Of a DNA stretch of 64,000 nucleotides, positions 48,778 to 60,633 are shown piece after piece. Each line of letters starts with the position of its first letter. Positions within the stretch are counted from its first letter, which is position 1. The stretch is from contig NW_019091615.1 in NCBI RefSeq assembly GCF_001949145.1, positions 138,407 to 202,406 of the forward strand, written 5' to 3'. The translations under genes and the position numbers were made by a program. Under the pieces are notes generated by a model. It saw only the letters and a list, made by a program, of their open reading frames with translations. It did not search any database and had not been told where the DNA came from. Source of the DNA: Acanthaster planci. Lineage: Eukaryota > Echinodermata > Asteroidea > Valvatida > Acanthasteridae.

Positions 48778-51303
48778 AAAATGGCAGGGTTCATTACCAT
48801 GCAAACCATGACCCCAACCATAGACTCTTGCATAATTTATTGTTGTTTGCAAGAAACATTGGTCCCCAGATTAAACTTTCCTGGTAATATATTCAATATC
48901 ATTGTTTATGAATGCTGTTCAGAGGTTACAGAGTACAGAAGTTCACTGTCAATTTTTGGAATTCCTAACTGTCAAATGCTTTATGATGAACTGCATTCAG
49001 AAATATGTAATAGCAGATGGCAACGAGCTGTAAATCAGGAATTCTGTTTGGTCTGATATTTGTTTTGAATTACTTTTCAAGAGATGAACGGCCAAAGGAA
49101 ACTGAAAGTAAGAGGAGGAACATACCAGATCTCACAAACTTATACCATTAATTTTCTATCACAAGAAAATGATTCGTGTAGTTCTGGGTAAATTTGGATC
49201 TTGAGTTAATTTATTGTCCTTATTTGTAGAGCATGAGAAATTCAAAGGACATAATTTGTCCTGCATGTTTGAGTACTTATTACGAGGCAAGTTTTCTAAG
49301 CCTAATCCCCAGATCATCTACTTGTACATATCTTTCGACATTTCAAATCGCATTGAAATGTGGTGCATTGATTTACATGGAACTACTTAAAAGAAAGGCC
49401 TTACATTTCAATGTATGGATCTTTAATATAGTTCCAGGTTTCACATGATATAAAAGACCAGAGAAAAAAGTATTTTAGAAGATGGAAATTTCCTTGTAAC
49501 AAAGACCTGACTACATGTACCATACAGTGTATTTCATATGGACATGGAAATTCAAATTATACTTGCATAATCGAAGTGATGTTCCTTGAACAGTAGAACT
49601 GTCAAATGATGTCACATTCATCCTTGAATCTTGGTCATGTAGGACAAAACTTTGATTCAATTCTGTAAAGAACAAAGTACGTACACAACCATATACATGG
49701 AATATCATTCTTTTAAGCACTGTTTTCAAATAGTAGTTTTTAATGCTGTGCTTCCCAATATCCCCCCCCCAAAAAGGTCTATTTCTGGCTCATGAACTGA
49801 TCAATGCTTTCAGTCCAGACAAATCAGTACTGCATGCAAACAAGGACAAACAGTGTGACATCACATGGAAGATTGCAGTGAGGTAAAATTGTTCCCTCTT
49901 TTCAAGAAACCTAAAGACCTTCATCAAACCCCCTCTCCCTGCCTGTCAGGATTCCTTCTAGCAAGCCAGCACACATCATTTCTGTAATTCATCCTCCCAA
50001 GTGGAAACGCTTTGATTGACAGAGCATCATCATAAAGGCCAAGTGTTTATCAACATGAGCTAAGTAAAACTATCAACTTTATAGTAGGTGATGGTGCAGA
50101 AAGCCTTTGTGGACACAAATACACGTGTACAATGTACATGCACCTACAGGTCTAGGAACATGTAGGTGAAGGTCAACCATTCAAGATAAGGCATTTGGTA
50201 AGGTCCAGGCCCAAAATGGAACTTTGTCTTACCATAGGAAAAGGAACTAGCTCTTCTGATGTTAACTTACAAACCGAGTGAAAAGTTAGGAATCTGGCTC
50301 AAAAAGAGTAAGATTAAGTATCAAGTATAATGAAAAACCATTTGAAGTCAAATGGTCGGCCAAAAGTTACAAGTTGGGTGAAAAGTTACAGAAGATGAAC
50401 ATACAATACTGCACCTGCAGACAAGGTCACAACAAAAAAGTACATGTACAAACAGATCAGCTCTTATCTGTAAAGCTTTAAACTTCAATAACATACACGT
50501 ACAGGTAGTAAGACTAGATGACTACTGATGGATTTTCAGTTTACTGCTGGTCCATCTACAAAGAGCTTGATACTAAGTAATCAGCCTCACAAAACTCAAT
50601 AAGGACAGTTTTAACACAGCCCATTCATGCACTCAGCAGATATTGATGCATTTACACAGTACATGAATGTGAACATTGACTTCTCACGAGACCGCAAGCA
50701 AGATGGCTACTTGCGGTCAAGTTATTAAACACATTAAACCAACACTTAGCATTACATCTTGTGTTCCACAAATTATTTGGCATGACAGGAGTTCCCATTT
50801 GTGATTTATGGACTAAATAATCCAAAGACATGATGGCTGTCATAACAACCAAATGCCTTGGTGTTTAATAAGCCAAAATATTTACACCAGCAATCGCCTG
50901 TTACTGTGACCATGTGGCACTGGGCACAAGCCAGGGACTATCTACCAACTCTGCAAACTCTATAATTGACAAGGACAGACCTAGTGCATTAAAAAGCAGG
51001 TACGCACCATACCAAGAGACAGAAGCCCTTCAATCAATAAATACATCTGCATCAGAACTGGAACCATCTCCTCTTAAACAAGAAAGAAACTGCAAAACAG
51101 GATTCCAAGTTTGCCCAGTTTGTTTGTGTTTGCCAGTTGAGATATTTGTGGAATCGGAAACGTTCAGTTGGTATCCAGCATGTGGATTATAATGCTGGTT
51201 TGTCACTGGCAGTGAGAACCGGGCAAAAAAGGGAAAGGAAGGAAAACTGCATGCTTGTTGTATTTTGTCAGATGATTGTTTATGGGATGGTGATTTATTG
51301 CAG
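48778..51303. other. non-coding stretch, no gene supported
   Basis: The frame at 48781-49056 (+) lacks splice flanks and motif. A 9-bp GC-rich hairpin is at 50690-50718 (GACCGCAAG/CTTGCGGTC). A possible exon at about 50891-50997 (acceptor ACACCAG, donor GTACGC) is open in one frame but its phase does not fit the exons further right. Confidence 0.4.
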
Positions 51304-51356
51304 TGATGGGCTTTCTGATGGATGCCACCAGGCTGGGGGAGAGAAGAGGGAATGTG
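51304..51356 (+). CDS. possible first coding exon of the 51-55 kb gene
   Basis: An acceptor TGGTGATTTATTGCAG precedes 51304 and an ideal GTGAGT donor follows 51356. From the ATG at 51306 the frame reads MGFLMDATRLGERRGNV and ends in phase 0, matching the phase-0 start of the exon at 51977. A second frame across the same DNA is also open, with a different phase, so the assignment is tentative. Confidence 0.2.
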
Positions 51357-51976
51357 GTGAGTTTCTTTGTCTTGAGGAGTGTGAGATGGAGGCAGATGGA
51401 GACAAGAGAGGTACATGTAAGCAACATGTACACACAATGAATCTTGACTGGATGCACTTTCTTTGTTCTCATGTTTATACAGAAGATGCACACAATATGC
51501 AGCATACATGTACATGTATCTCTATCCTGATCAGCTTCGTTTTCAGTATATTTGTCAAAACAAAGATCTTTGATGTAACAAAGATTACTTATACAATGTC
51601 CTGTTAGCACATTACAGTCTGAATTGATGATGCATATCAACAAACATACAAGACACATAACACTGACAGCACACCCTCGCAGCTGTGAGTTGGAGGGGGT
51701 GGAGCTGAGAATGAATAGAGATAGCTGGGTTGGAAGGGGAAACCCTTTACTCGATTAAAGTACATTTGTATATGCCACAGAAATATACATGTACAGTATA
51801 CATGTATGCAAACATTTTTTCAACATTTTGCCAAATTAACTAACTGTTCATTTTTTTTCCTGTTGAACTATGAATGACCACAGGAATACTGCATTTTATC
51901 AACGAACAGTCCATGTATATCAGAGACTGCTCATGTTCATGTGCTTTTTGATTAAAACCTTTTCTTCACATTGGAG

Positions 51977-52151
51977 TCTCATCATCATTACCAGTGGATG
52001 GAAGATTTGACTGAGGCATTGTATCAAGAGGAGGCAGTAAATACTGACTTGAGAAGTTACATTCACCTGAATCTCATGGAGACAGCTAGAAGGCACAAGA
52101 GACAGGTCTTGGTGAATCATCATAGTGATGAAATGATACATTTGTTGTCTG
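51977..52151 (+). CDS. candidate internal exon A of an unrecognised gene
   Basis: A pyrimidine-rich acceptor (CCTTTTCTTCACATTGGAG) ends at 51976 and a consensus donor GTGAGT starts at 52152. Only one frame is open: phase 0 in, phase 1 out, 58 codons. It starts SHHHYQWMEDLTEALYQEEA and later has LMETARRHKRQVLVNHHSDE. It is mixed acidic/basic and likely helical and soluble. No Cys pattern, signal or catalytic motif is seen, and no family is recognised. Its phase-1 end fits the exon at 55064 exactly, across a 2.9-kb intron. That agreement is the main support for a real gene here. Confidence 0.45.
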
Positions 52152-55063
52152 GTGAGTGATGGGTTGAAACCATCCGTCACACTGGCCACATCTGGTCTAA
52201 AGTTTACGGATCAGTCTGCCAAGATGCAAGATTTACTCCAGGGTTAAAGATGAGAATGGTTATAAGGGGGAGTCTGAGGAGGATTTGAGGAATGAGATGT
52301 AGGGGACAAACAAAGAGAACTACATGTATATTTATGTTGCACATGTACATGTAGGGCACTGTACACGTACATGTAGGTTGTTTCTAAATGCAACATTGAA
52401 TGCAACAACACAAGAGAAGTCCTGAATTTAACAGAATCTAACAATGGCAAACTTTCAAGCTAATCTCATAAACCAAATTAAACTTCAAGATCATGTGCTG
52501 TCACTAAATATTCTCCCTGCTCAAATTGACATCTTCCATGAACTATTGGAATCACAAGCAAAATGTCAGATGTACATAAACACAAGAAAAAGAATATTTC
52601 TTTATAGTAATCAATTCCTAATTAAGATAGTGTTACATGCAGTACATTACGCAACAAATGCTGTCTCTACCTTATACCAGTACATGAACATCGGTGTCTT
52701 TAATACAATTATCAGGATGAGTCATGCGTGAAAGCAATCATCTCAAGTTTAATCTATGAAAATGTCTTAATTTCAGTTTTTAGGATGCCTATACACCCTT
52801 TTTGCAGACAGTTGCACTTAGTGATTTTTACAGTATCAGTCACGCAGTATGACGCTGTATCCGTACTCTGTACACGTATATACAGTATGTCAGTGGTATT
52901 TCCAATCTTACGATTTTGCTGACCCTTTTACAAGACAAAATGTATCTTACAATAACCAACAGATCTGTTCCTACGTGAAAATACGCATCTCTTACAGAAA
53001 CGTCAGCTCATGTACATGTATGTACACCATGTATTCATGTACTTGAACGGAACAACTTGACGGCAGTTTAAAAACTTACACACTTTAAAGTATTTTTTTT
53101 ACAAGAAGGATGAAAATGCTGGTCATCTCTGATGAACACTAATATTGCAGTTCTTGTTAAGTGAGAACAAGAGTGCTGAACACAGGCAGACACTAATAAA
53201 TTACACTGGTTACAAACATATTCAGTGTACATGTACATGTATATATATGGACATCATTTTGTCCTAGAAATCTTTTCATCAGATACTTATATGGTAATCT
53301 TTAAAAGTTTCCTTGTCTTGGGAATTCTTTCCCAAACAATAAATACTATCAAAAGAAACATAATTGGTGCAGGAATTGGCCCCAGCCAAATCACTTTCAC
53401 GTAGCACCCCTAATCCCACATCCATCAAGACCAAGGAGTACATTGTTTACTTCCATTATTCTTGGGATATTATCAGATGCAGGTACATGCATTTCCTCCA
53501 CAGGGACTGAGTAATAAGTGGGGTCCTCGACAGGAACGGGAATGCAGACCAGTCATCAGAGGACCATTGTCCAGGGACAATCAGGGAAGCAGAAGAAACT
53601 GGGTCAGCTAAGGTCAGGAGGAAAGGCAATAATCCTTGATAATGGTAGGTTATGGGAAAGGGGAACTTAAAGGTGAACTCCTGTTAAGGAAACCTATAAT
53701 CCTTGGTGATTACCCACAGGTTTATAATTCCTTACTAATGACACGAAGTCACTGCAGGGATTCAAAAATCCTGGACTTAAATGACACAAGACACTGATGT
53801 ACATGTACATGTATTTGCAGGTCATGGACAGAGGGTGACTTAATTTGAATGGTTATTGTGATGAGTAACATAAAAGGTTTTGCACCAGAGAAACATGCAT
53901 CATTACATGGCACTTGGAGAAACGTCCAGCATTTCATGAAATGTACAATGTACATGTACAGTATACATTACAACTGGAAGTTGACACGGCATAGGAAAAT
54001 TCTCTTCACATTTTTCCCTCTTTCCAGGCAATTCACTTTCATTTTATGAACCACCAAAACCATTTCATAAAATGGGAAAAGAGTTTTACAGATTTTCCCA
54101 CAAGTGACAAACAATTTTCATGTCTTTTCACACAAGAGGAAAATTGACTTCAGGCCTTGCAGAATGTGAGTAACGTGAAGTGATTTCTTTCCACTTAACT
54201 TTCCCACGCCAATTCGAAGTGGCAACTTTCAAACGCTAAGTGCTGTGCATACATGTACCTCCCTCATCACCGGAGTCAATAATTGTTTTGAAATACACTG
54301 CTGCAGGACAAAAACATTTATGTGAAAGTTGTGACTTATTATACAAGAAATCAGACGTCTGCATACATGGGTATGAGGATTCAACCTGTGCTTCAGTACC
54401 TTCCTGTTGGCCAGGAATGCAGAAAGAATACTTTATCACTGGGTACACCCTGCCCTATTGATGTACACTTCCATACATGTACATGTAGGTGTGTGTGTTC
54501 AGTATTGTCTCCAACCTCCTCTCAATCACCCCTTAAAGTGCAACAGATTCTTATCAAAGGCCTTGTTTCACAGATTTCTCTGAAGATGTGGAAATAAACA
54601 TTTCGGGTTGCTTTTCTCTGGACAATTCCAATCAAACTTTTTGTTTTATTTATACATCCGATGAATTATGTTTTTTAATTCCAAGCACGTTTCGACCATT
54701 AAAGTCCCTGGGATAAACATCCGACTGAAGCAAGCAAACCAAGTCTAAATTAGAAAAGTGTAGAAACTGCCTTCCCTTGTATTATTTCAGGTGGGAAAAA
54801 GAATGATTTATGAAAGAAAGCTGGAGAGTATGCCACCAATAATTACCAAAAAGATGCAAGAAATTGAAAAAGTCCCAGTGTTTAGACAATCACAGTTCAT
54901 TGATTGTTAGTTACCAAATGAAAGACAGCCAAAGAAAGAACATTACATGATTATTTCTCTTTGCATCATGTACCTTTTACGTAACAGTATGTTAAAATTA
55001 TAGCAGTGCACAGCTTATTAACTTCCTGTTAATACTTATTTTTACATTATTTCTTTCATTTAG
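52152..55063 (+). other. putative intron between exons A and B
   Basis: 2.9 kb with no other convincing open segment. It holds ACATGTAC clusters (52342-52376, 53229-53242, 53799-53811, 53949-53960 and 54474-54488), and a copy of the DR4 16-mer at 53601-53616. Confidence 0.35.
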
Positions 55064-55208
55064 GTACTTTGTATACATGGGACTATCCAGTGATGATGAA
55101 TCTAGTGGTTTCTTTGACAGTTTTACAGGCAATAACTGAAGTACAGGGAAGCACTGGTGAAATTATAAGGGGTGCAAGCAACAAAATTGCTTGCAAAATT
55201 GATTCAAG
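55064..55208 (+). CDS. candidate internal exon B of an unrecognised gene
   Basis: Acceptor TTTCTTTCATTTAG ends at 55063 and donor GTAGGT starts at 55209. Two of three frames are closed. The open one enters in phase 1 and leaves in phase 2, and adds 47 codons: TLYTWDYPVMMNLVVSLTVL, then QAITEVQGSTG and IIRGASNKIACKID. Joined to exon A, the split codon is GGT (Gly). The hydrophobic run LVVSLTVLQAI could be a buried helix. Family not recognised. Confidence 0.45.
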
Positions 55209-55257
55209 GTAGGTATCAAATCCTGACAAAAAATGTTTAACTTGTCTTCACACTTTT

Positions 55258-55283
55258 GGGGTTTTTGGGGGGGTTGGGGGAGG
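55258..55283 (+). other. potential G-quadruplex tract
   Basis: G-runs of 4, 7, 5 and 2 are separated by TTTTT, TT and A. The seven-base run can supply two G-triplets, giving four G-tracts in 26 nt. It lies in the putative last intron. Confidence 0.4.
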
Positions 55284-55333
55284 TAAATTATTTATTTTAC
55301 TACCAACACTGAGTAGGATGACTCTACAAAGTT

Positions 55334-55526
55334 AAGAGGATTGGACAAGTTGCACATGAACAAACCTGTTAAGTTTCTAGATTCCAAAGATCTAGTTTCT
55401 AGATCTTTGGGAAACATGCAGGAACTATGCATGTCAGTGAATGATATTAAAAAAAAGTTATTACAACCTGAGGCAAATGTTTCTTCTAATTTGAGCATGG
55501 CAGTAATTAATACAGAAAAACAATGA
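55334..55526 (+). CDS. possible terminal exon C of the 51-55 kb gene
   Basis: An open frame ends with a TGA at 55524-55526 and reads GLDKLHMNKPVKFLDSKDLV, SRSLGNMQELCMSVNDIKKK, then LLQPEANVSSNLSMAVINTE. Composition is protein-like. A phase-compatible acceptor (GTTAAG before 55339) exists but is weak, with other AGs between it and the pyrimidine tract. The frame could belong to this gene through an unseen exon, or be chance. A G-rich tract in the short gap before it could form a quadruplex. Confidence 0.3.
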
Positions 55527-58014
55527 CTGAGAGTTTACAGACTTTGAAAATACATAACAAAAGGTTGGTTACAGTTCACAAAACTTCTGGCAGTAAATTT
55601 AGCCTCTAGAATAACAATGCTTTTCTTCCCTTATTCAAGAAATAAAACTTTTGAATAATCCCAATCCAATACCTGGCAGAATGGTTTGAGTGCTATTAAT
55701 AACATGCCTCATCTGATGACCTACAGGATGGTGTTATGACAAACAACATATCATAACACAAACCAAGTGCCTTCACTTAAGCCCCTGCTGTGAGGAGTGT
55801 TGCTCAGTCACGTTGACACTAAGATGAGGGAAACCTGACAATATAGGGTACATGTACGTACTGTACCAGAATATCGGCTTGTTATTATGGCAGGAATTCA
55901 ATGATTACAACAGCAATGATATCGATACAAGTACTAGAATCCTTGAACTATAAACATTAAAATACATTTTCTATTTTACTTAAGATTTAAAAATCCATTT
56001 GAAACTGTTTTAATACATGCAGCTATGCATGCAAATAATTACATAATTTCTTTTCACATTTAATATAAGAGAAAAACTTCTTTTTGGTTTCCAACGAAAT
56101 CAAGGATTTCTCATTTCAAGTTAAATGAAAAATTTTTCTATCCAGTTATGGCAATGGCAATATTGTCAACATTCATGAGCAAAAGGCCAACTGTTTAATT
56201 TAATTCTGAAAAGGTACTGAATACTGGTATAGTACATGTACCAGTCACAAACAAATGAATAGAATATTGTAATACAGTTTGACCAAGGAACTAGAACACT
56301 ATATCCAGCCTCTGATCCTCCATTCACTAATATTTGAAAAAAAACAGTGTAAGGTCAAGACAGTTCTGTAGTAGGAGAACCATGTTGGTAATACGTGTAC
56401 ATGTACACTAGGCTATGCATTTGTACAATGTCTGTACATGTAGTTCTAGTACTCCACAAACATACATTAATTGACAACAAATTTACCATGCTCTATCAGT
56501 GCAAACATACCTGAGATAAACCACACTTTCAGAGACCACTGACCATGAACCTACAAGACAGGCAGAAGAACCACAAAGCATCCTCTCCTAAAGAACCTCC
56601 AGGCACGACTGAAGGATGCTGACATAGAGCAAGGAGTAGCAGCCTCCAGACTCTAGGCATCCCAGGCCAAGGAGGCAATAATCACTGAATGGTTCACATC
56701 ATCTACAGCACTCCAAGATTGGATTAAGTGGGACTCTCCATGTCATAAGATTCCCACCCCCCCATGAGTGCTGTGACATGAGAAATCCCTCAGGCAAGTG
56801 AGACCCTACCCACTTTGAGGAGATTCCATTACAGTTCACAGGCTTTGGGCATATGGCACAAAGTAAAACCAATGCTAAATGAGGGGTGTTCAATTCCAGT
56901 ATTTTGGAGTTATTATTTTGTTCTGTTTTGAGAGACCTATCGCTCATTACTCACTGTACATTACACATTAAATTTTTAAACTCATGCATACATTATTTCA
57001 AAATGTAATTATTTGATTAAATGATTCATAAAAACAACTGCTCTGAGAGAATGTTTTCCCAACGTTCACATTAATTGTGGCTCTGTATCCAAGATAGTAC
57101 CAGTATGTCATTGATGGTGTAACATTCATAAACATTCAGGTGACTCATTCCATAATTCCTATCACCAATAGTGCAAACTATCAGTATTAAGACTAGGCAT
57201 ATTACCTGTTCTTCCTTCAAAAAAGGGAGATTCAAATTGTTTAACCAGCTGCAATTACTCCTCAAATTACACACGATTAGAACACCTTAAATTGACAAAA
57301 GAAAGATTCAACTGATAGTAGAGAGAAGAAGTTAAAATTAAATTAACAAAATTCATCCTGCTATTCATTAGAGCATGTTAACCCATCAAATTAAATTTTA
57401 CAACACAGGCTAATCCCTGCTCCAAAATGTTCTAAAAATAAAATTAAAAATGAGAACAAAGACACAAACCTGCAATAAATAATTGGCTTCAAAGAATCCT
57501 GAAGCTGAAGTTAAGAAGTTCAAAGACACCTCTGAAAAAAGATTTACTTCCAATGAACCCAAACAGATGAGCAGAGTACCCTCCTAGAGTTATCACTGGC
57601 AAGATAGTGTTTATAAACATGGACTATTACAAAACCAAACATAGGAGACAAGGGTGAATGGTGGATTGTACAGACTGTTGAAGGCAGAGGTGATAGAAAC
57701 ATGTCTCAAATTTGTAGCCAAGGAGCTGCTTTTAAACAATTTCATTTTTCTGGATCATTTCTCTTAAAATCAACCTCCTTGAGATGCGGACCTTAGTCTA
57801 AAATAAATATTTTAAATCCAAAGAAGGGTTTAAAATGCAATTTCTTGCTCTCCCAAATCAACATTTTGTATCATGACAAGCCAACAGTTTGAAGGGTTCT
57901 GTAATTCTGGTATGCACTGTTATTGAAGCCCTAAATTCAGTGTCAGAGTTGTCACTGGTTTGTAATAGTTGTAAAAATGCTAAGACAAGCAATTTGATTG
58001 TTGCTTAAATCTGT
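55527..58014. other. non-coding stretch, no gene seen
   Basis: AT-rich sequence with ACATGTAC words (for example 56398-56406). No supported gene or element boundary was recognised. Short ORFs lack motifs. Confidence 0.5.
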
Positions 58015-58600
58015 TTTGTGTGTGTGTGTTTGTTTCTGCATTCAATTGAGGACCCTGAACAATAGAGGACAACAAGAGCCCAATTGACTGAGGGTCCCCG
58101 ATTGACAACTGTGTACAAAACATATGGGAGGTCTTCTAAAAAGTTTAAGTACAAACAAAAGAGGAAAAATAGGGAGTCCCCGGTTGCTGGCAAATACACA
58201 CTTGTGTGTGTGTGAGTGTGTTAACGCCTTCAATCGTGGACCTATAACAATAGGGGACAATAGGGTCCACGGTTGCCAAAGAGTCCACTGTTGGAAAACG
58301 TGTACAAAACATATGGCAGGTCTTCCAAAAAAGTTTAAGTATGAACAAAAGAGGAACAATAGGGAGTCCTCGATTGAAGGCGTTTACACACTTGTGTGTG
58401 TGAGTTTGTTTCTGCATTCAGTTGGGGACCTTGAACAATAGAGGACAATAAGGTCCCCGATTGACAGAGCGTCCCCGATTGACAAGTGTGTACAAAACAT
58501 ATGGGTGGTCTTCTAAAAAAGTTGTAAGTACAAACAAAAGAGGAACAATAGGGGGTCCCCAGTTGCAGGCAAATACACACTTGTGTGTGTGTGTGTTGTT
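58015..58600. repeat. 188-bp satellite, three units
   Basis: The anchor TACAAAACATATGG occurs at 58114, 58303 and 58491, spacings of 189 and 188 bp. Each unit opens with a (TG)n tract, has one or two copies of (G)GTCCCCGATTGA-like words, and contains ACAAAAGAGGAA.AATAGGG near its end. Unit divergence is appreciable, so the array is not very young. All ORFs across the array, on both strands, are translations of the repeat. Confidence 0.85.
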
Positions 58601-58750
58601 TTTTCAATAGTGGGAGGATGTTTTAGAGACAATTCTAGTACCGTACTTTCATCACAAGACTTAACTAGCCCATATGACCCTGCCGCCTACTATAAAGATA
58701 GATATGTCGAGGAAACCCTCCCACATAGTACTTATGAAATTAAACACAGA

Positions 58751-58824
58751 AATGGGCTGGAATGGGATTTGAACCTGCAACCTCCAGAAACCTGTACAAT
58801 GCTTTATCAACTAAGCTCCTCCGC
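58751..58824 (-). mobile_element. tRNA-derived SINE head, copy 1
   Basis: On the minus strand the sequence has an A-box-like AGCTTAGTTGATAAAGC and, about 30 bases later, the B-box AGGTTCAAATCC, as in tRNA genes. The anticodon arm does not fold cleanly and the acceptor ends do not pair, so it is not a functional tRNA. tRNA heads like this usually mark SINEs transcribed by RNA polymerase III. The body would extend to lower coordinates. Confidence 0.5.
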
Positions 58825-59100
58825 AATGAAATGTATGTCGGTTGGTGGCTCCCTATTTGTCAATATATTTAGGGGAGGCACTTGTCAGAACCCACAGAAC
58901 TCAAACTTCTACACAGCCAGGGATCAAAAGCAAAATACAGTATTCACTCTGGTACATGTACAGTACATGTACATGTAAGTGGTGTTGGATCCCTCGAGGG
59001 AATACTGCTTTTGAAACAAAAATCATCAAATAAAAACTAAATAAAGGGAAAATGACTAGGTGTTTACATCAATTATATGGATAAACAAGAAATTGACAAG

Positions 59101-59160
59101 AGAGGAATTGGAACCTCCTGAACACCGTAAGAGCACTCTACTAACTAAGCACATGGGAAG
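59101..59160 (-). mobile_element. tRNA-derived SINE head, copy 2
   Basis: On the minus strand GTGCTTAGTTAGTAGAGTGC (A box) is followed by GGAGGTTCCAATTCC (B box). It has the same orientation as the head 350 bp to the left but a different downstream body, so it is probably a separate insertion or a different SINE family. The tRNA cloverleaf is not complete. Confidence 0.45.
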
Positions 59161-59824
59161 AGGTCAGGCCAGCCGGTCAGATTTTTTTCCATTGTATGCC
59201 TTCTGGCCAGTCTTCTATTACATGTATTAACAATGTTCACCATGCATGTACACTGTAAAAATACATGAAGTAACCCTTACAGGATCTTTTCATTATTATA
59301 ATTGTTACTTTTACATTATTTTTTTTGTGTATGTCACAGCAGGTAGGAGTTTGACCCCAGATCCCCCTCATCAGCACCTGCACATACATGTAGTACTTCG
59401 ACATCAGAGGGCATCAGACACAAAGAGGGGGGAAATTTTGAATCCCATTTACTGTCCTACATTCCTTGACACATACATGTACACATCTGTAACAATTAAT
59501 GTAAGCATTCAAACTTGAGTGGCAACACAAATATTTTGAAAAAAGGAACAGAAAAATTCCCATTTCAACATACTTGTGTGTCTACCTATCCCTTTATCTG
59601 CACTGAAGACTGTTGTATCAGGGTACCAGACACTGACTTTGGAGTCTTAGTGAATGTAAACTGCAGATGGTCTGATCCAGCTGGCCTGGTCCTAACTATT
59701 GTAGGTTATTTGTTATCTCTTGGAATGATCGATGATATTGCCAGATGTTATGACAACTCGTTATCATCCCATGAGCGGTGTTGACGTAACATCATTCTGT
59801 TATTTATTGAGATAACTGCCACAG
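59161..59824. other. sequence without a supported gene
   Basis: The frame at 59515-59784 (+) contains CVSTYPFICTEDCCIRVPDT but has no convincing splice flanks or family. The rest is unremarkable, with ACATGTAC words at about 59386 and 59472. Confidence 0.35.
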
Positions 59825-59914
59825 ATGTCCCTTGGGCTGACAAAGCTTGAAATTGATGACCTGATGAAGAATATGCCATCAGTGAACTTGAGACGACATA
59901 AGGGTCAGCGATGT
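59825..59914 (+). CDS. unrecognised exon-like segment
   Basis: An acceptor-like GATAACTGCCACAG directly precedes an ATG at 59825. The frame reads MSLGLTKLEIDDLMKNMPSV then NLRRHKGQRC up to a strong GTAAGA donor at 59915. If the donor is not used the frame runs to TGA at 59984. The product would be helical and basic. A segment at 60010-60190 with acceptor TTTTTTAAAG and donor GTAAGA lies next, but all three of its frames are partly open, so no joined model is defensible. Confidence 0.25.
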
Positions 59915-60633
59915 GTAAGAGAAAGATGGAGGAATTTCCAATCTCAAGATGCAATAAAGAATGCATTCAACCATGCGTCTTTCTGACTTTTGACTCTTAT
60001 TTTTTAAAGTGCCTGCAAGAACTCAATGCAGGATGCACTGGTTGGCTTGCAATGGATTGCATGCAGTGTTAGCTGGTACAGGTCTGTGCAGAATACGAAG
60101 GATGGACTGGTACAAGTTTCAGTTGAATGTGCACAAATTCCGTGTCACGATGTGTCGCAGTGTCTCATGTGGTAGAAATGAAACTACTGGTAAGATATTG
60201 CTCTCTTGTTGGCATGTACCTGTACCAGTATTCATTTTGTGTTGCATATTGATTATTGGCTATCAGTATATGGGAGAAACTCATGGTTTTCCTTAACGTA
60301 CATGTAATTCAAAAGTGCACCATTTTTTAGTTTTTTGGCAATGCATAGCCGTTCTCTCTGAGTTGTGTTCTGCTTGTTTAACCAGTGAGCTACCATTTGG
60401 TACATGTATCGGTACATGTACAGGTCCATGCACATCATAAGCTGCACACTGAACACTGTGTAAATGGTTATGGGGACTCCATGTCTTAACGGGGACCAAG
60501 AGGACCAAAAGCGTTATGGGGACAAATCCCACAATGCAGTTTCAACTTTCCTAACACAAGAAAAATACAGTGCACATTTTACACTATGTGTGGTGTTTTC
60601 CAATAATTTGACTGAAACACTGAACAATATGTA

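Noticed and set aside
51030-51658. 150-160-codon frames on both strands
   Set aside because: Several frames are open over the same bases, none has a motif, and only a short splice-flanked part (51304-51356) was kept as tentative.
58005-58607. Several overlapping ORFs with THTHTHKC-type starts
   Set aside because: They are the 188-bp satellite read in different frames, with the TG tracts giving Thr-His runs.
58751-58824. Functional tRNA gene
   Set aside because: A and B boxes are present, but the acceptor and anticodon stems do not pair properly.
59515-60200. Integrase or transposase-like gene
   Set aside because: Superficial likeness to helix-turn-helix and DP-G motifs could not be extended; no DDE or H-D-G signature is seen.
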